64,000 bases of DNA from Pseudomonas sp. FP453 (GTDB taxonomy: Bacteria; Pseudomonadota; Gammaproteobacteria; Pseudomonadales; Pseudomonadaceae), in contig NZ_CP117435.1 in assembly GCF_030687495.1 (NCBI RefSeq), positions 1,550,001 through 1,614,000 on the forward strand, read 5' to 3'. The stretch's first letter is position 1. Every line of letters begins with the position of its first letter. Both the position numbers and the translations under genes were made by a program. The notes beneath the pieces are model-generated. The model was not told the DNA's origin. It did not search any database and saw only the letters and a program-made list of their open reading frames with translations. This document shows, in pieces, positions 47,005-55,273 of the stretch.

Positions 47005-47964
47005 TTACTGGCTCGATTCAATCCTGACCACGCCATCAGCCAACGCCACGGTTTTCACTGGCAGCAGGGCGGGCAGGGCGTTGAGCAGGGCGTCGGGGTC
47101 ATTCACGTCAAGATTGCCCGACACCTTCAACTGCGCCACGGCCTGGCTGACTTGCAGCGGTGCCTGCGGGCGGTACAGGCTCAACTCGTCGATCAGGCTG
47201 GCCAGTTCGCGATTGCGAAACGACAAGTGCCCGCTGCGCCAGTCGGCCACCTCTTGGCCGTTGAGGGTTTGCTGTTGCAGCGTGCCCTTGGCGTAGCTGT
47301 AGGTGGCGCGTTGCTGGGCGCCGAGCAAGGTGACCGGGTTTTTCGCGTCCGGCGCGAACGCCACCTGGCCGTGGGCAACGCTGACCACCAGTTGCTGCTG
47401 GCTGCGGCGCACGTCAAAACCAGTGCCGACCACCCGCACATTCGCCTCACCGGCTTGTACGAACAGTGGCCGTTCCTTGTCGGGCGCCACCTCGATGTAC
47501 AGCTGGCCTTTGTCCAGGTGCACGATGCGCTGGTGGGCGGTGAAGTCCACGCGCAGCTGGGTGTTGGCATTCACGTACAGGGTGCTGCCATCGGGCAGGT
47601 TGAGGGTGCGCATGCCTTTGGCGTGGGCGGCGACCTGGCTGTGATAAAGCGCGCGGGGTGCGCCAATGTGCGTGGCCAGCACCGCGCAGATCAATGCCGC
47701 CGCCACTGCCAGGGCCGGGCGCCACACCGACGGTTTGCGTTGGGGCAGCGCCACGGGTTTGTTCAGTTGCTGCAACTGGGCGAGGTCCGCCCACAGCTGC
47801 TCGAATTCGGCATAGGCGCGGGCATGGGCCGGCTCGGTCTGCCAGGCGGCAAAGGCCTTGCGGTCGGCGCGATCAGTGTCGGCGTGGTTGCGTGCAAACC
47901 AGCTGGCGGCTTGGGCGTCGATGGAGTCGCTGTCCTCGATGTCGATGTCGCTCAGGCGGTTCAT
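47005..47964 (-). CDS. FecR-family anti-sigma factor
   Basis: A 319-aa single-pass membrane protein. The cytoplasmic N-terminus (AASWFARNHADTDRADRKAFAAW, read with interruptions) should hold the sigma factor; a membrane helix lies near residues 85-110, and the periplasmic FecR domain (NLPDGSTLYVNANTQLRV) contacts the receptor's signalling domain. It overlaps the sigma gene by four bases (ATGA). It relays the receptor's loaded state to the sigma factor. Confidence 0.9.
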   Translation of the reverse strand: MNRLSDIDIEDSDSIDAQAASWFARNHADTDRADRKAFAAWQTEPAHARAYAEFEQLWADLAQLQQLNKPVALPQRKPSVWRPALAVAAALICAVLATHIGAPRALYHSQVAAHAKGMRTLNLPDGSTLYVNANTQLRVDFTAHQRIVHLDKGQLYIEVAPDKERPLFVQAGEANVRVVGTGFDVRRSQQQLVVSVAHGQVAFAPDAKNPVTLLGAQQRATYSYAKGTLQQQTLNGQEVADWRSGHLSFRNRELASLIDELSLYRPQAPLQVSQAVAQLKVSGNLDVNDPDALLNALPALLPVKTVALADGVVRIESSQ

Positions 47965-48500
47965 TCTGGCTGCTCCGTGCCGGGTTCGTGTTGAAGGCGT
48001 CGCTTGCAATGCAGCAGGGCCAAGGCGATGTGCTTTTCCACCATGCTGGTGGAAATGCCCATGCGTTCGGCGATCTGCGCCTGGCTCAGGCCTTCGAAGC
48101 GGTGCAGCATAAGGGCTTCTCGGCGGCGGGGCGAGAGTTCGGCGAGGACTTCTTTCAACTGTTCCAGGCGTTGCAAGCGTTGCGCGGCGGCCATGGGCTC
48201 GTTTTGCTCGTCGGTGACAGGCTCCGCGTCCCTTTCGGCCTGATCCTGGTGGACGGTCTGCCGTACCTTCTGTTTACGCCAGTGATCGCGCAGCAGGTTG
48301 CGCGCCATCTGGAACAGAAACGCCCGTGGCTGCTCGACCTTGGCGCGGTCGCGGTAGTCCAGCCATTGGGTGAAGACATCCTGGGTCATGTCCGCCGCGT
48401 CGCTGGCGTTGTCCGTGCGTTTGCGCAGGAAATACAGGATATCTGTATAGAAACCGCGAAAGGCATCGGCCGCCAACGGGTCGGGCTTGGGACGAGACAT
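47961..48500 (-). CDS. ECF sigma factor, FecI-like
   Basis: A 179-aa sigma-70-family protein. Region 2 is AFRGFYTDILYFLRKRTDNASDAADMTQDVF and region 4 is LSPRRREALMLHRFEGLSQAQIAERMGIS, listed here by their key parts. It is the first gene of the sigma-fecR-receptor set (HxuI-like by order). A Fur-box-like sequence lies just upstream, so iron starvation should raise it. Confidence 0.9.
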   Translation of the reverse strand: MSRPKPDPLAADAFRGFYTDILYFLRKRTDNASDAADMTQDVFTQWLDYRDRAKVEQPRAFLFQMARNLLRDHWRKQKVRQTVHQDQAERDAEPVTDEQNEPMAAAQRLQRLEQLKEVLAELSPRRREALMLHRFEGLSQAQIAERMGISTSMVEKHIALALLHCKRRLQHEPGTEQPE

Positions 48501-48540
48501 GGATATCCTTCTTGACGAAGCACGACGGAGGAAAGTCGCG

Positions 48541-48565
48541 AATGGTATCGAGAACCATTGCTATT
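48541..48565 (-). promoter_or_regulatory. Fur-box-like sequence upstream of the sigma factor gene
   Basis: The minus-strand reading AATAGCAATGGTTCTCGATA followed by CCATT has AATGGT/ACCATT inverted arms and the TTCTC core of Pseudomonas Fur sites. It is about 40 bp upstream of the sigma gene start. It is a match by eye to the consensus with several differences. Confidence 0.5.
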
Positions 48566-48599
48566 TGTCTCTATATAACGGATGTACGCGATTAAAAAT

Positions 48600-48717
48600 G
48601 TGGGAGAAGGGCAATGTGGGAGCCGGGCTTGCCCGCGATTGCATCACCTCGGTTTCACGGATGAACCGCGGTGTCTGCATCGCAGGCAAGCCAGCTCCCA
48701 CACAAGCCTGCTCCCAC
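48600..48717. repeat. Composite REPIN-like element
   Basis: GTGGGAGAAGGGCAA, then GTGGGAGCCGGGCTTGCCCG, interior CACCTCGGT/ACCGCGGTG, right arm GCAGGCAAGCCAGCTCCCAC and an extra AAGCCTGCTCCCAC. Both ends therefore carry duplicated heads. Confidence 0.82.
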
Positions 48718-48730
48718 AAGGGCTGCGGTG

Positions 48731-49603
48731 TTAGCGCAGGAATGTTTTCAGCTGTTCGATCGCCGCTTCACCCAGCGGGAATACCGGAAGTCGCGGATCG
48801 CCTGCCTCCAGCCCGGTCAAGCGCAACCCGGCCTTGATCGTCGCGGGCAAACCACCTTTGAGAATGAACTCCAGCAACGGCAACTGGCGATAGAACAGCG
48901 CGCGTGCCGTTGTCAGGTCATTGGCCAGTACGGCGTCATACAAATCCAGGTTGAGCTGTGGGATCAGGTTCGGCGCCGCCGTGCACCAACCCTTGGCACC
49001 GGCCGCGAACGCTTCCAGCGCCAGCGGGTTGCAGCCGTTGTAGAACGGCACGTCACTCTGGCGATGCAACTGGTGCATGCGTTGGATATCGCCAGTGCTT
49101 TCCTTGACCATCGTCACGTTGGCGACCTGCTGGATGATGCGCAGGATCAGCGCCACCGACATGTCGGTGCCGCTGGTGGCCGGGTTGTTGTAGAGCATGA
49201 TCGGCACGCCGATGCTGTCGCCAATCGCGGCGTAGTGGGCGAGGATTTCCGCCTCGCTAAGCTTCCAGTACGAGGCGGGCAGCACCATCACCACGTCGGC
49301 GCCATTGGCTTCGGCGTAGCGGGCGCGGCGCACGGCCTTGGCGGTGGTCAGGTCGGACACGCTGACGATGGTGGGTACGCGCCGGGCGATTTTTGCCAGG
49401 CTATAGGCGCTCACTTCATCCCATTCGGCGTCGCTCAGGTAGGCGCCTTCGCCGGTGCTGCCCAAGGGCGCGATGGCATGCACGCCGCTGGCGATCAAGC
49501 GGTCGATGGAGCGGCCGAGGGCGTCGAGGTCAATGCGTGAACCGTCGGCGCTGAACGGGGTGATGGTGTAGCCGATGATGCCGTGGATGGTTGGGCTGGA
49601 CAT
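48731..49603 (-). CDS. DapA-family aldolase/lyase of unknown substrate
   Basis: A 290-aa (beta/alpha)8 enzyme of the DHDPS/NAL family. The Schiff-base lysine is K167 (TMVKESTGD), Y138 lies in MLYNNPATSGTD, and GSTGEG is at 48-53. It is unlikely to be the lysine-pathway DapA: it is in a two-gene unit with a class II aldolase and has its own divergent regulator. It probably acts on a small 2-keto acid such as pyruvate plus an aldehyde. Confidence 0.85.
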   Translation of the reverse strand: MSSPTIHGIIGYTITPFSADGSRIDLDALGRSIDRLIASGVHAIAPLGSTGEGAYLSDAEWDEVSAYSLAKIARRVPTIVSVSDLTTAKAVRRARYAEANGADVVMVLPASYWKLSEAEILAHYAAIGDSIGVPIMLYNNPATSGTDMSVALILRIIQQVANVTMVKESTGDIQRMHQLHRQSDVPFYNGCNPLALEAFAAGAKGWCTAAPNLIPQLNLDLYDAVLANDLTTARALFYRQLPLLEFILKGGLPATIKAGLRLTGLEAGDPRLPVFPLGEAAIEQLKTFLR

Positions 49604-49630
49604 GAGAGGTCTCCGCTCGAAAAAGGGTAA

Positions 49631-50413
49631 TCAGTTCAGGCAATCGGCGTGTTGGCGCAGGTTCTGCCGGGCGTAGTAATTGAACGCGGCGCCGTGGCGC
49701 TTGGGCCGGGAGATCCAGTCGTGGGCTTCACGCCCCAGTTCCGGCAGGATCGGTTTGATGGTGCCCGCCGCCATCGCCAGCAACTGCAACTTGGCCGCAC
49801 GTTCGATCAACTGCGCGATCACACAGGCTTCCTCGATGCTCGCCCCGGTGGACAGTTGGCCGTGGTGCGACAGCAGGATCGCGCGCTTGTCGCCCAGGGC
49901 CGCGGTGATGATTTCGCCTTCTTCATTACCCACCGGCACCCCCGGCCAGGCTTCCAGGAATGCACAGTCTTCGTACAGCGGGCAGAGGTCCATATGGGAC
50001 ACCTGCAACGGCACTTCCAGCATCGACAACGCCGCGATGTGCGTGGGGTGCGTATGGATGATGCAATTCACATCCGGCCGCCCACGGTACACCCAACTGT
50101 GGAAACGGTTGGCCGGGTTGGGAATGCCGTGGCCTTCCAATACTTCAAGGTCCTCGTTGACCAGCAGCAGGTTGCTGGCGGTGATTTCGTCAAAACCCAG
50201 GCCCAGTTGCTGAGTGTAATAGGTGCCAGGCGTTGGCCCACGGGCGGTGATCTGCCCGGCCAGGCCGGAGTCGTGGCCGTTCTCGAACAGGATGCGGCAC
50301 GTGAGCGCCAGCTTTTGCCGGTCGGTCCACGTATTATCCGCCAGGGTGTTTTGCATCTGGACCAGCGCTTGCTTGACCAGTTGGTCTTTGGGGAGTGCTA
50401 ATGTCTTGGCCAT
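49631..50413 (-). CDS. Class II aldolase/adducin-family protein
   Basis: A 260-aa zinc aldolase-fold protein. The metal ligands are visible as HTHPTH (near residues 122-127 of the chosen start) and SHHGQ further on; ENGHDSGLAGQITARGPTPGTYY is the family N-terminal part. Members act on fuculose- or ribulose-phosphate, or decarboxylate keto-tetronates. It lies 27 bp upstream of the dapA-like gene on the same strand. ATG 50413 (MAKTLALPKDQLV) is used. Confidence 0.85.
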   Translation of the reverse strand: MAKTLALPKDQLVKQALVQMQNTLADNTWTDRQKLALTCRILFENGHDSGLAGQITARGPTPGTYYTQQLGLGFDEITASNLLLVNEDLEVLEGHGIPNPANRFHSWVYRGRPDVNCIIHTHPTHIAALSMLEVPLQVSHMDLCPLYEDCAFLEAWPGVPVGNEEGEIITAALGDKRAILLSHHGQLSTGASIEEACVIAQLIERAAKLQLLAMAAGTIKPILPELGREAHDWISRPKRHGAAFNYYARQNLRQHADCLN

Positions 50414-50491
50414 ATCGGTGTCCTTTGGGTAGTTCAATGGACGTCTGTTTTGCTGGTCTCCCGCTGCTCGCAAGGTCGTTGGGTGAACGCA

Positions 50492-50528
50492 AATGACACT
50501 AAAGATGCTATATGACACAAAGTGTCAT
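50492..50528. promoter_or_regulatory. Palindromic operator between the aldolase and XRE-cupin genes
   Basis: ATGACACAAAGTGTCAT at 50512-50528 is a 7-bp inverted repeat around AAA; a half-site ATGACACT lies at 50492-50499, about two helical turns away. Both are within 115 bp of each divergent start. It is probably bound by the XRE-cupin regulator. Confidence 0.7.
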
Positions 50529-50573
50529 TGGCAAGCGCAGCTTATCGTTTCCTGCATGGATTAACCGCAGCAC

Positions 50574-51101
50574 ATGTCTATCCGTTTGAAATTATTGAGA
50601 AAAAAACTTGGCGTGACCTTGGATGTGCTGGCCGAAAAGTCCGGCATGACCAAGAGTTATCTGTCCAAGGTTGAACGCGGACTCAATACGCCGTCGATTG
50701 CGGCCGCGCTGAAACTGGCCAAGGCGTTGAACGTGAAGGTCGAAGAGCTGTTCAGCGAAGACAGCGTCAGCCTCGACAGCTACAGCCTGGTGCGCAGCCA
50801 TGAACGGCCCGACACCGCGCCGGGTTATGCGGTGCTGGCCCATCAGGTCAGTGAGCGCAGCCTGCTGCCGTTCATCATCTACCCACCGGCGGAGTTCACC
50901 GACAAGACCTTCAAGGAGCACCTGGGGGAGGAGTTTCTGTTTGTGCATGAAGGCCAGGTGGAAGTGGATTTCATGAATGAACGGGTGATTCTGGAGCGCG
51001 GCGATGCGCTGCATTTCAATGCGCAGAAACCCCATCGGCTGAGGTCGGTGGGGCCGGTGCAGGCGCAGTTGCTGGTGGTGGTGCACAGCAAGGAAGAGTG
51101 A
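50574..51101 (+). CDS. XRE-cupin transcriptional regulator
   Basis: A 175-aa protein with an N-terminal HTH_3 (LKLLRKKLGVTLDVLAEKSG, then TKSYLSKVERGLNTPS; residues ~5-60) and a C-terminal cupin (EHLGEEFLFVHEGQVEV, then ERGDALHFNAQKPHRL). Such regulators sense a small ligand in the cupin barrel. It is divergent from the aldolase/dapA-like unit with a palindrome in between, so it almost certainly controls it. Confidence 0.88.
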   Translation: MSIRLKLLRKKLGVTLDVLAEKSGMTKSYLSKVERGLNTPSIAAALKLAKALNVKVEELFSEDSVSLDSYSLVRSHERPDTAPGYAVLAHQVSERSLLPFIIYPPAEFTDKTFKEHLGEEFLFVHEGQVEVDFMNERVILERGDALHFNAQKPHRLRSVGPVQAQLLVVVHSKEE

Positions 51102-51131
51102 TGCTGATTGCGCCTTGAAATGCAGTCCACT

Positions 51132-51216
51132 GTGGGAGCTGGCTTGCCTGCGATAGCATCACCCTGGTCTGCCTGATACACCGAGGTGTCTGCATCGCAG
51201 GCAAGCCAGCTCCCAC
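51132..51216. repeat. REPIN-like inverted repeat (AGCTGG type)
   Basis: GTGGGAGCTGGCTTGCCTGC and its inverse, interior of the CATCACC/ACCGAGGTGTCTGCAT class, between convergent genes. Confidence 0.9.
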
Positions 51217-51240
51217 AGTCGATCTCCTTTGTATGGGAGA

Positions 51241-52257
51241 TCAGTGTTCGACAGGGACGGACAGTGCGGGATTGCCCAGTGGGTGAGTGCGCGCAGCGAA
51301 GAACTTCAGCTCCACGCCCGTCCCCTCGAACATCTCCGAATACCGCCGCTTCTGCTGCCGAATAAACCCATCACTGCGCCCCGACACCGAAATCGCCAGG
51401 GTGCTCAACTTGGCCTGGCGAATCGCATCCACCAAGTGTTTATCCTGTGCGCCCAAATCGTGGCCAAAGATGCACAGCGCGCCCTGATGGCCGAGCAACT
51501 GTTCATAACAGAACGACAGGTAATCCGAGCTGCGGATGCTCTTCAGTTTCTCCTCCACCTTGCCTTCGCTGACAAACAGCGGCACATCGTCCAGGGTCTT
51601 GATCGTGTTGTTGATCGCAAAACTGCTGAGCAAGGTGCTGTCGGTGGTCGGCAGTTTGCGCGCGGTGCCGTCGAGGTTGCGCACCAGGTGCAGGCCGCCG
51701 TGCAAGTAGAGGATGCGTGTGGCGCTGGTGTGGGTGTTGCGCAGGTCGAAACTGGCGTCGGCACTGCGGAACAGGTCGTCGATGCCCGGTGTGTGCAGGA
51801 TCGCCCAGTAGTTGAGCAAGTCGTAGTTGCTCGTGAATACCGTGGCGTAGCTCGCCAGTTCGCGGTTGATCGTCTCCAGTGTCGACGGCTGCACCAGGCG
51901 CCACGGGATATGCACGGCGTGGATGGTGTTGATCAACGCTTCCTTGATCGCGTAGTAGCGATTGCGCGGCGCCGCCGAGCTGACCGCCAGGGCCTTGTTG
52001 ACCCGGCTGGTGGTTTTCAGGGCGCCCAGGGCCTGCTCGAAACTACGGGTTTGCAGGGCGTCGAACACGCTGAGTTCGGATGGGCTCAGGGGTTTTTCTT
52101 CGACGGTGCGCGCGTTTTCGAACAGCGAGTCGTAGGCAAAGTCTTCCCAAATCGTACGACTGGCGCCGTTGCCGATCAGAATCCCGCTGAAGTCGATGGC
52201 GCCGCGCAGGGCGCTCCAGTCTTCAAGGTGGGCGTCAATATCCTGGAAATCCTTCAT
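51241..52257 (-). CDS. DUF4917-family protein, SIR2-like motifs
   Basis: A 338-aa cytoplasmic protein with no signal or membrane segment. I place it in DUF4917 from its overall pattern. It carries GILIGNGASRTIWEDF near residue 25, TVFTSNYDLLNYW near 138 and ILYLHGGLHLV near 180, then IFGHDLGAQDKHLVDAI. The order NGxS, TxNYD, HGxxH and GxSLxxxD-like end recalls SIR2-like NAD-binding enzymes, some of which act in phage defence by destroying NAD. It is alone, not beside a recognisable defence partner. Enzymatic function is not shown. Confidence 0.65.
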   Translation of the reverse strand: MKDFQDIDAHLEDWSALRGAIDFSGILIGNGASRTIWEDFAYDSLFENARTVEEKPLSPSELSVFDALQTRSFEQALGALKTTSRVNKALAVSSAAPRNRYYAIKEALINTIHAVHIPWRLVQPSTLETINRELASYATVFTSNYDLLNYWAILHTPGIDDLFRSADASFDLRNTHTSATRILYLHGGLHLVRNLDGTARKLPTTDSTLLSSFAINNTIKTLDDVPLFVSEGKVEEKLKSIRSSDYLSFCYEQLLGHQGALCIFGHDLGAQDKHLVDAIRQAKLSTLAISVSGRSDGFIRQQKRRYSEMFEGTGVELKFFAARTHPLGNPALSVPVEH

Positions 52258-52380
52258 TGCGGCGGGTCTACTCGAATTCGGCTGGGCGGTGACTTTATCA
52301 CGAGCGGGCGTTGATCCTGATCAAGATGCTGTGGCCGTCAGCGGTTGATTCTGTAGGCATAAAGCCTACGAGGATTAGCC

Positions 52381-53529
52381 ATGAGCAGCACCTTCTTTAT
52401 TCCCGCCGTCAACATCATGGGCACCGACTGCCTCGACGAAGCCATGACCGCCATCCGTAATTACGGCTTTCACAAGGCGCTGATCGTCACCGACGCGGGC
52501 CTGGCCAAAGCCGGCGTGGCGAGCATGATCGCCGAGAAACTGGCGATGCAGGACATCGACTCGGTGATCTACGACGGCGCCAAGCCCAACCCCAATGTGG
52601 AAAACGTCGAGAAAGGCCTGGCGCTGTTGCAGGAAAGTGCCTGCGATTTCGTGGTGTCCCTGGGCGGCGGTTCGCCCCATGACTGCGCCAAGGGCATCGC
52701 GCTGTGTGCCACCAATGGCGGGCATATTGGCGACTACGAAGGCGTGGACCAGTCGAGCAAGCCACAACTGCCGCTGGTGGCCATCAACACCACCGCCGGC
52801 ACCGCCAGCGAGATGACCCGGTTCTGCATCATCACCGACGAAACCCGCCACGTGAAAATGGCCATCGTCGACCGCAACGTCACGCCGCTGCTGTCAGTCA
52901 ACGACCCGGCACTGATGGTCGGCATGCCCAAGGGCCTCACTGCCGCCACTGGCATGGACGCCCTGACTCACGCGATCGAAGCCTACGTGTCCACCGCCGC
53001 CACGCCGATCACCGACGCCTGTGCGATCAAGGCCATCGAACTGATCAGCGCCAACCTGCGCCTGGCCGTGCGCGATGGCAGCGACAAGGCCGCGCGGGAA
53101 AACATGGCCTACGCGCAATTCCTCGCCGGCATGGCGTTCAACAACGCGTCCCTGGGTTTTGTCCATGCCATGGCGCACCAGTTGGGCGGCCTGTATGACT
53201 TGCCCCACGGCGTGTGCAACGCGGTGTTGTTGCCCCATGTGCAGAGCTTCAACGCCAGCGTCAGCGCCAAACGCTTGAGTGACGTGGGCCGCGCGTTGGG
53301 TGCCGATATCAAAGGCGTCACCGTGGAAGAGGGTGCCCAGGCAGCGATTGCGGCGATCCGCAGTTTGTCCCAGGACGTGGATATTCCCGCCGGCCTGCGT
53401 GAACTTGGCGCCAAGTTGCAGGACATTCCATTGCTCGCCAGCAATGCGCTGAAGGACGCCTGCGGGCTGACCAATCCACGGCGCGCGGATCAAAGGCAAA
53501 TAGAAGAGATCTTTCGCAGCGCTTTCTGA
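52381..53529 (+). CDS. yiaY: Iron-containing alcohol dehydrogenase, YiaY type
   Basis: A 382-aa group III alcohol dehydrogenase. Metal ligands can be placed at D193, H197 ([14 protein letters not shown]), H262 and H276 ([18 protein letters not shown]). The NAD site [11 protein letters not shown] is at 95-105. The sequence follows E. coli YiaY (L-threonine dehydrogenase) closely along its length. It starts at ATG 52381 after GAGGA. A GTAGGC/GCCTAC inverted repeat sits 12 bp upstream of the start. Confidence 0.88.
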   Translation: MSSTFFIPAVNIMGTDCLDEAMTAIRNYGFHKALIVTDAGLAKAGVASMIAEKLAMQDIDSVIYDGAKPNPNVENVEKGLALLQESACDFVVSLGGGSPHDCAKGIALCATNGGHIGDYEGVDQSSKPQLPLVAINTTAGTASEMTRFCIITDETRHVKMAIVDRNVTPLLSVNDPALMVGMPKGLTAATGMDALTHAIEAYVSTAATPITDACAIKAIELISANLRLAVRDGSDKAARENMAYAQFLAGMAFNNASLGFVHAMAHQLGGLYDLPHGVCNAVLLPHVQSFNASVSAKRLSDVGRALGADIKGVTVEEGAQAAIAAIRSLSQDVDIPAGLRELGAKLQDIPLLASNALKDACGLTNPRRADQRQIEEIFRSAF

Positions 53530-53543
53530 CGGGGCACTGACAC

Positions 53544-53602
53544 GCCGCAAGCGTTAAGCTACAAGCTGAACTGCATTCAACTTGTCGCTTGAAGCTTGCG
53601 GC
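53544..53602. repeat. Imperfect 27-bp inverted repeat, distinct from the REPINs
   Basis: GCCGCAAGCGTTAAGCTACA followed by AGCTGAA pairs with TTCAACTTGTCGCTTGAAGC followed by TTGCGGC with few mismatches, across a 5-bp centre. It belongs to a second repeat type, the AAGCTTGCGGC type. It lies between yiaY and the next gene and may act as an attenuator or terminator. Confidence 0.8.
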
Positions 53603-53621
53603 TTGCCGCTGAGGTCCCCCT

Positions 53622-54296
53622 ATGAGAGTTCTGTTATTCGGCGCCACCGGCATGGTCGGCCAGGGTGTTCTGCGTGAATGCCTGTTGGCCGCCGATGTGC
53701 AGGAAGTCGTCGCCGTCGGCCGTACGCCGTTGACCCAGGAACACGGCAAGCTGCATCAGGTATTGCACAGCGACATGCTCGATTTCCAACCCCTGGAAAA
53801 CCTGCTGCAAGGCTTTGATGCGTGCTTCTTCTGCCTCGGTGTGTCGTCGGCTGGCATGAACGAAATCAACTACACCCACCTCACCTATGACCTCACTCTG
53901 GTTGCGGCCAGCACCCTGGCGCGGCTCAATCCGCAGATGACCTTTATCTACGTGTCTGGCGCCGGTACCGACAGTTCCGAGGCGGGCAAGTCGATGTGGG
54001 CGCGGGTCAAGGGCAAGACCGAAAATGCCTTGCTGCGCTTGCCGTTCAAGGCGGTGTACCTGTTCCGGCCGGGGGTGATCCAACCCTTGCACGGCGTGCG
54101 CTCGAAGACGCCGTTGTACCAGGCGTTCTATTCCGTGCTGGGGCCGCTGCTGACGTTGCTGCGCCGGGTCAAACCGGGTTGGGTGGTGAGCACCGAGACG
54201 GTTGGCCGGGCGATGTTGCAGGCGGCCAGTCATGGCGCGCCGCAACCGGTGGTGGAGCAGGCTGGGATCAGTCGCTTGGCTGACGAGCGTCGTTGA
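53622..54296 (+). CDS. NAD(P)-binding short-chain/atypical SDR protein
   Basis: A 224-aa Rossmann protein. The nucleotide loop is FGATGMVGQGVLRECLL at residues 6-22, a GxxGxxG variant, with a basic residue further on (VAVGRTPL) that favours NADP. It resembles the HTATIP2/YbjT-like epimerase-related group (YVSGAGTDSSEAGKSMWARVKGKTE, interrupted). It lacks the usual YxxxK in this form; the role is unknown. It ends 11 bp before the next gene. Confidence 0.78.
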   Translation: MRVLLFGATGMVGQGVLRECLLAADVQEVVAVGRTPLTQEHGKLHQVLHSDMLDFQPLENLLQGFDACFFCLGVSSAGMNEINYTHLTYDLTLVAASTLARLNPQMTFIYVSGAGTDSSEAGKSMWARVKGKTENALLRLPFKAVYLFRPGVIQPLHGVRSKTPLYQAFYSVLGPLLTLLRRVKPGWVVSTETVGRAMLQAASHGAPQPVVEQAGISRLADERR

Positions 54297-54307
54297 AGGA
54301 GCTGACG

Positions 54308-55273
54308 GTGATTCAGGATTATTCAGACGCGCTGATCGTGCAGGAAGTGTCCCCGCGTGATGGCTTGCAAATCGAACCGACCTGGGTGGAGACGGCCGAC
54401 AAGATCGCCTTGATCGACCAGCTTTCCCGCGCCGGTTTCTCGCGGATCGAAGCGGGTTCGTTTGTCTCGCCCAAGGCCATTCCGGCGTTGCGCGATGGCG
54501 AGCAGGTGTTCCAGGGCATCGCGCGCAAGCCGGGGGTCATCTACGTGGCGCTGATCCCCAATCTCAAGGGCGCCCAGCGTGCGATCGGCTCCCGCGCCGA
54601 TGAGTTGAACCTGGTGATGTCCGCCAGCCAGAGCCACAACCTGGCCAACCTGCGCATGCGCTGCGAGGCGTCCTTGGCGGCCTTCGGCGAGATCGTCAGC
54701 TTTGCCGCCGACCACCCGGTGCGCCTCAACGGCAGCATCGCGACGACATTTGGTTGCCCGTTCGAAGGGGCGGTCGATGAGGACCGCGTGCTGCGGATTG
54801 TCGATGCGTATCGTGAACTGGGCATCCAGGGCATCACGCTGGCCGACACCACCGGCATGGCCAACCCGCGCCAGGTAGAACGCCTGGTCAAGCGCGTGTT
54901 GCAACACGTGCCTGCTGGCGACCTGACCCTGCATTTCCACAACACCCGTGGCCTGGGGTTGTGCAATGTGCTGGCCGCCTACGAAGCCGGTGCCCGACGT
55001 TTCGATGCGGCCCTCGGTGGTCTCGGCGGCTGCCCGTTTGCGCCGGGGGCGTCGGGCAATATCTGCACGGAGGATCTGGTGAACCTGTGCGCGGAGGTGG
55101 GGATTCCTACCGGTATCGACCTGCCGCATCTGTTGCAGATGTCCCGGCGCCTGCCGGCGCTGCTGGGCCATGAGTTACCCGGCCAGGTGGCCAAGGCGGG
55201 GCGCAATTGCGACCTGCATGCCGCGCCGGATTATGTCGCCGCGCTGATCGCCGAGGGCGTTGCGCTGAACTGA
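54308..55273 (+). CDS. Hydroxymethylglutaryl-CoA lyase-like enzyme
   Basis: A 321-aa TIM-barrel enzyme of the HMGL/citramalate family. R17-D18 (VSPRDGLQ), the metal histidines H209 and H211 (HFHNTRGLG), and the catalytic cysteine C242 in GLGGCPFAPGASGN match the HMG-CoA lyase layout. The GTG at 54308 has AAGGAG six bases upstream. It is not next to leucine-catabolism genes, so the substrate could be another 3-hydroxy-3-carboxyacyl-CoA. Its last 43 bp overlap the convergent DMT gene. Confidence 0.85.
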   Translation: MIQDYSDALIVQEVSPRDGLQIEPTWVETADKIALIDQLSRAGFSRIEAGSFVSPKAIPALRDGEQVFQGIARKPGVIYVALIPNLKGAQRAIGSRADELNLVMSASQSHNLANLRMRCEASLAAFGEIVSFAADHPVRLNGSIATTFGCPFEGAVDEDRVLRIVDAYRELGIQGITLADTTGMANPRQVERLVKRVLQHVPAGDLTLHFHNTRGLGLCNVLAAYEAGARRFDAALGGLGGCPFAPGASGNICTEDLVNLCAEVGIPTGIDLPHLLQMSRRLPALLGHELPGQVAKAGRNCDLHAAPDYVAALIAEGVALN

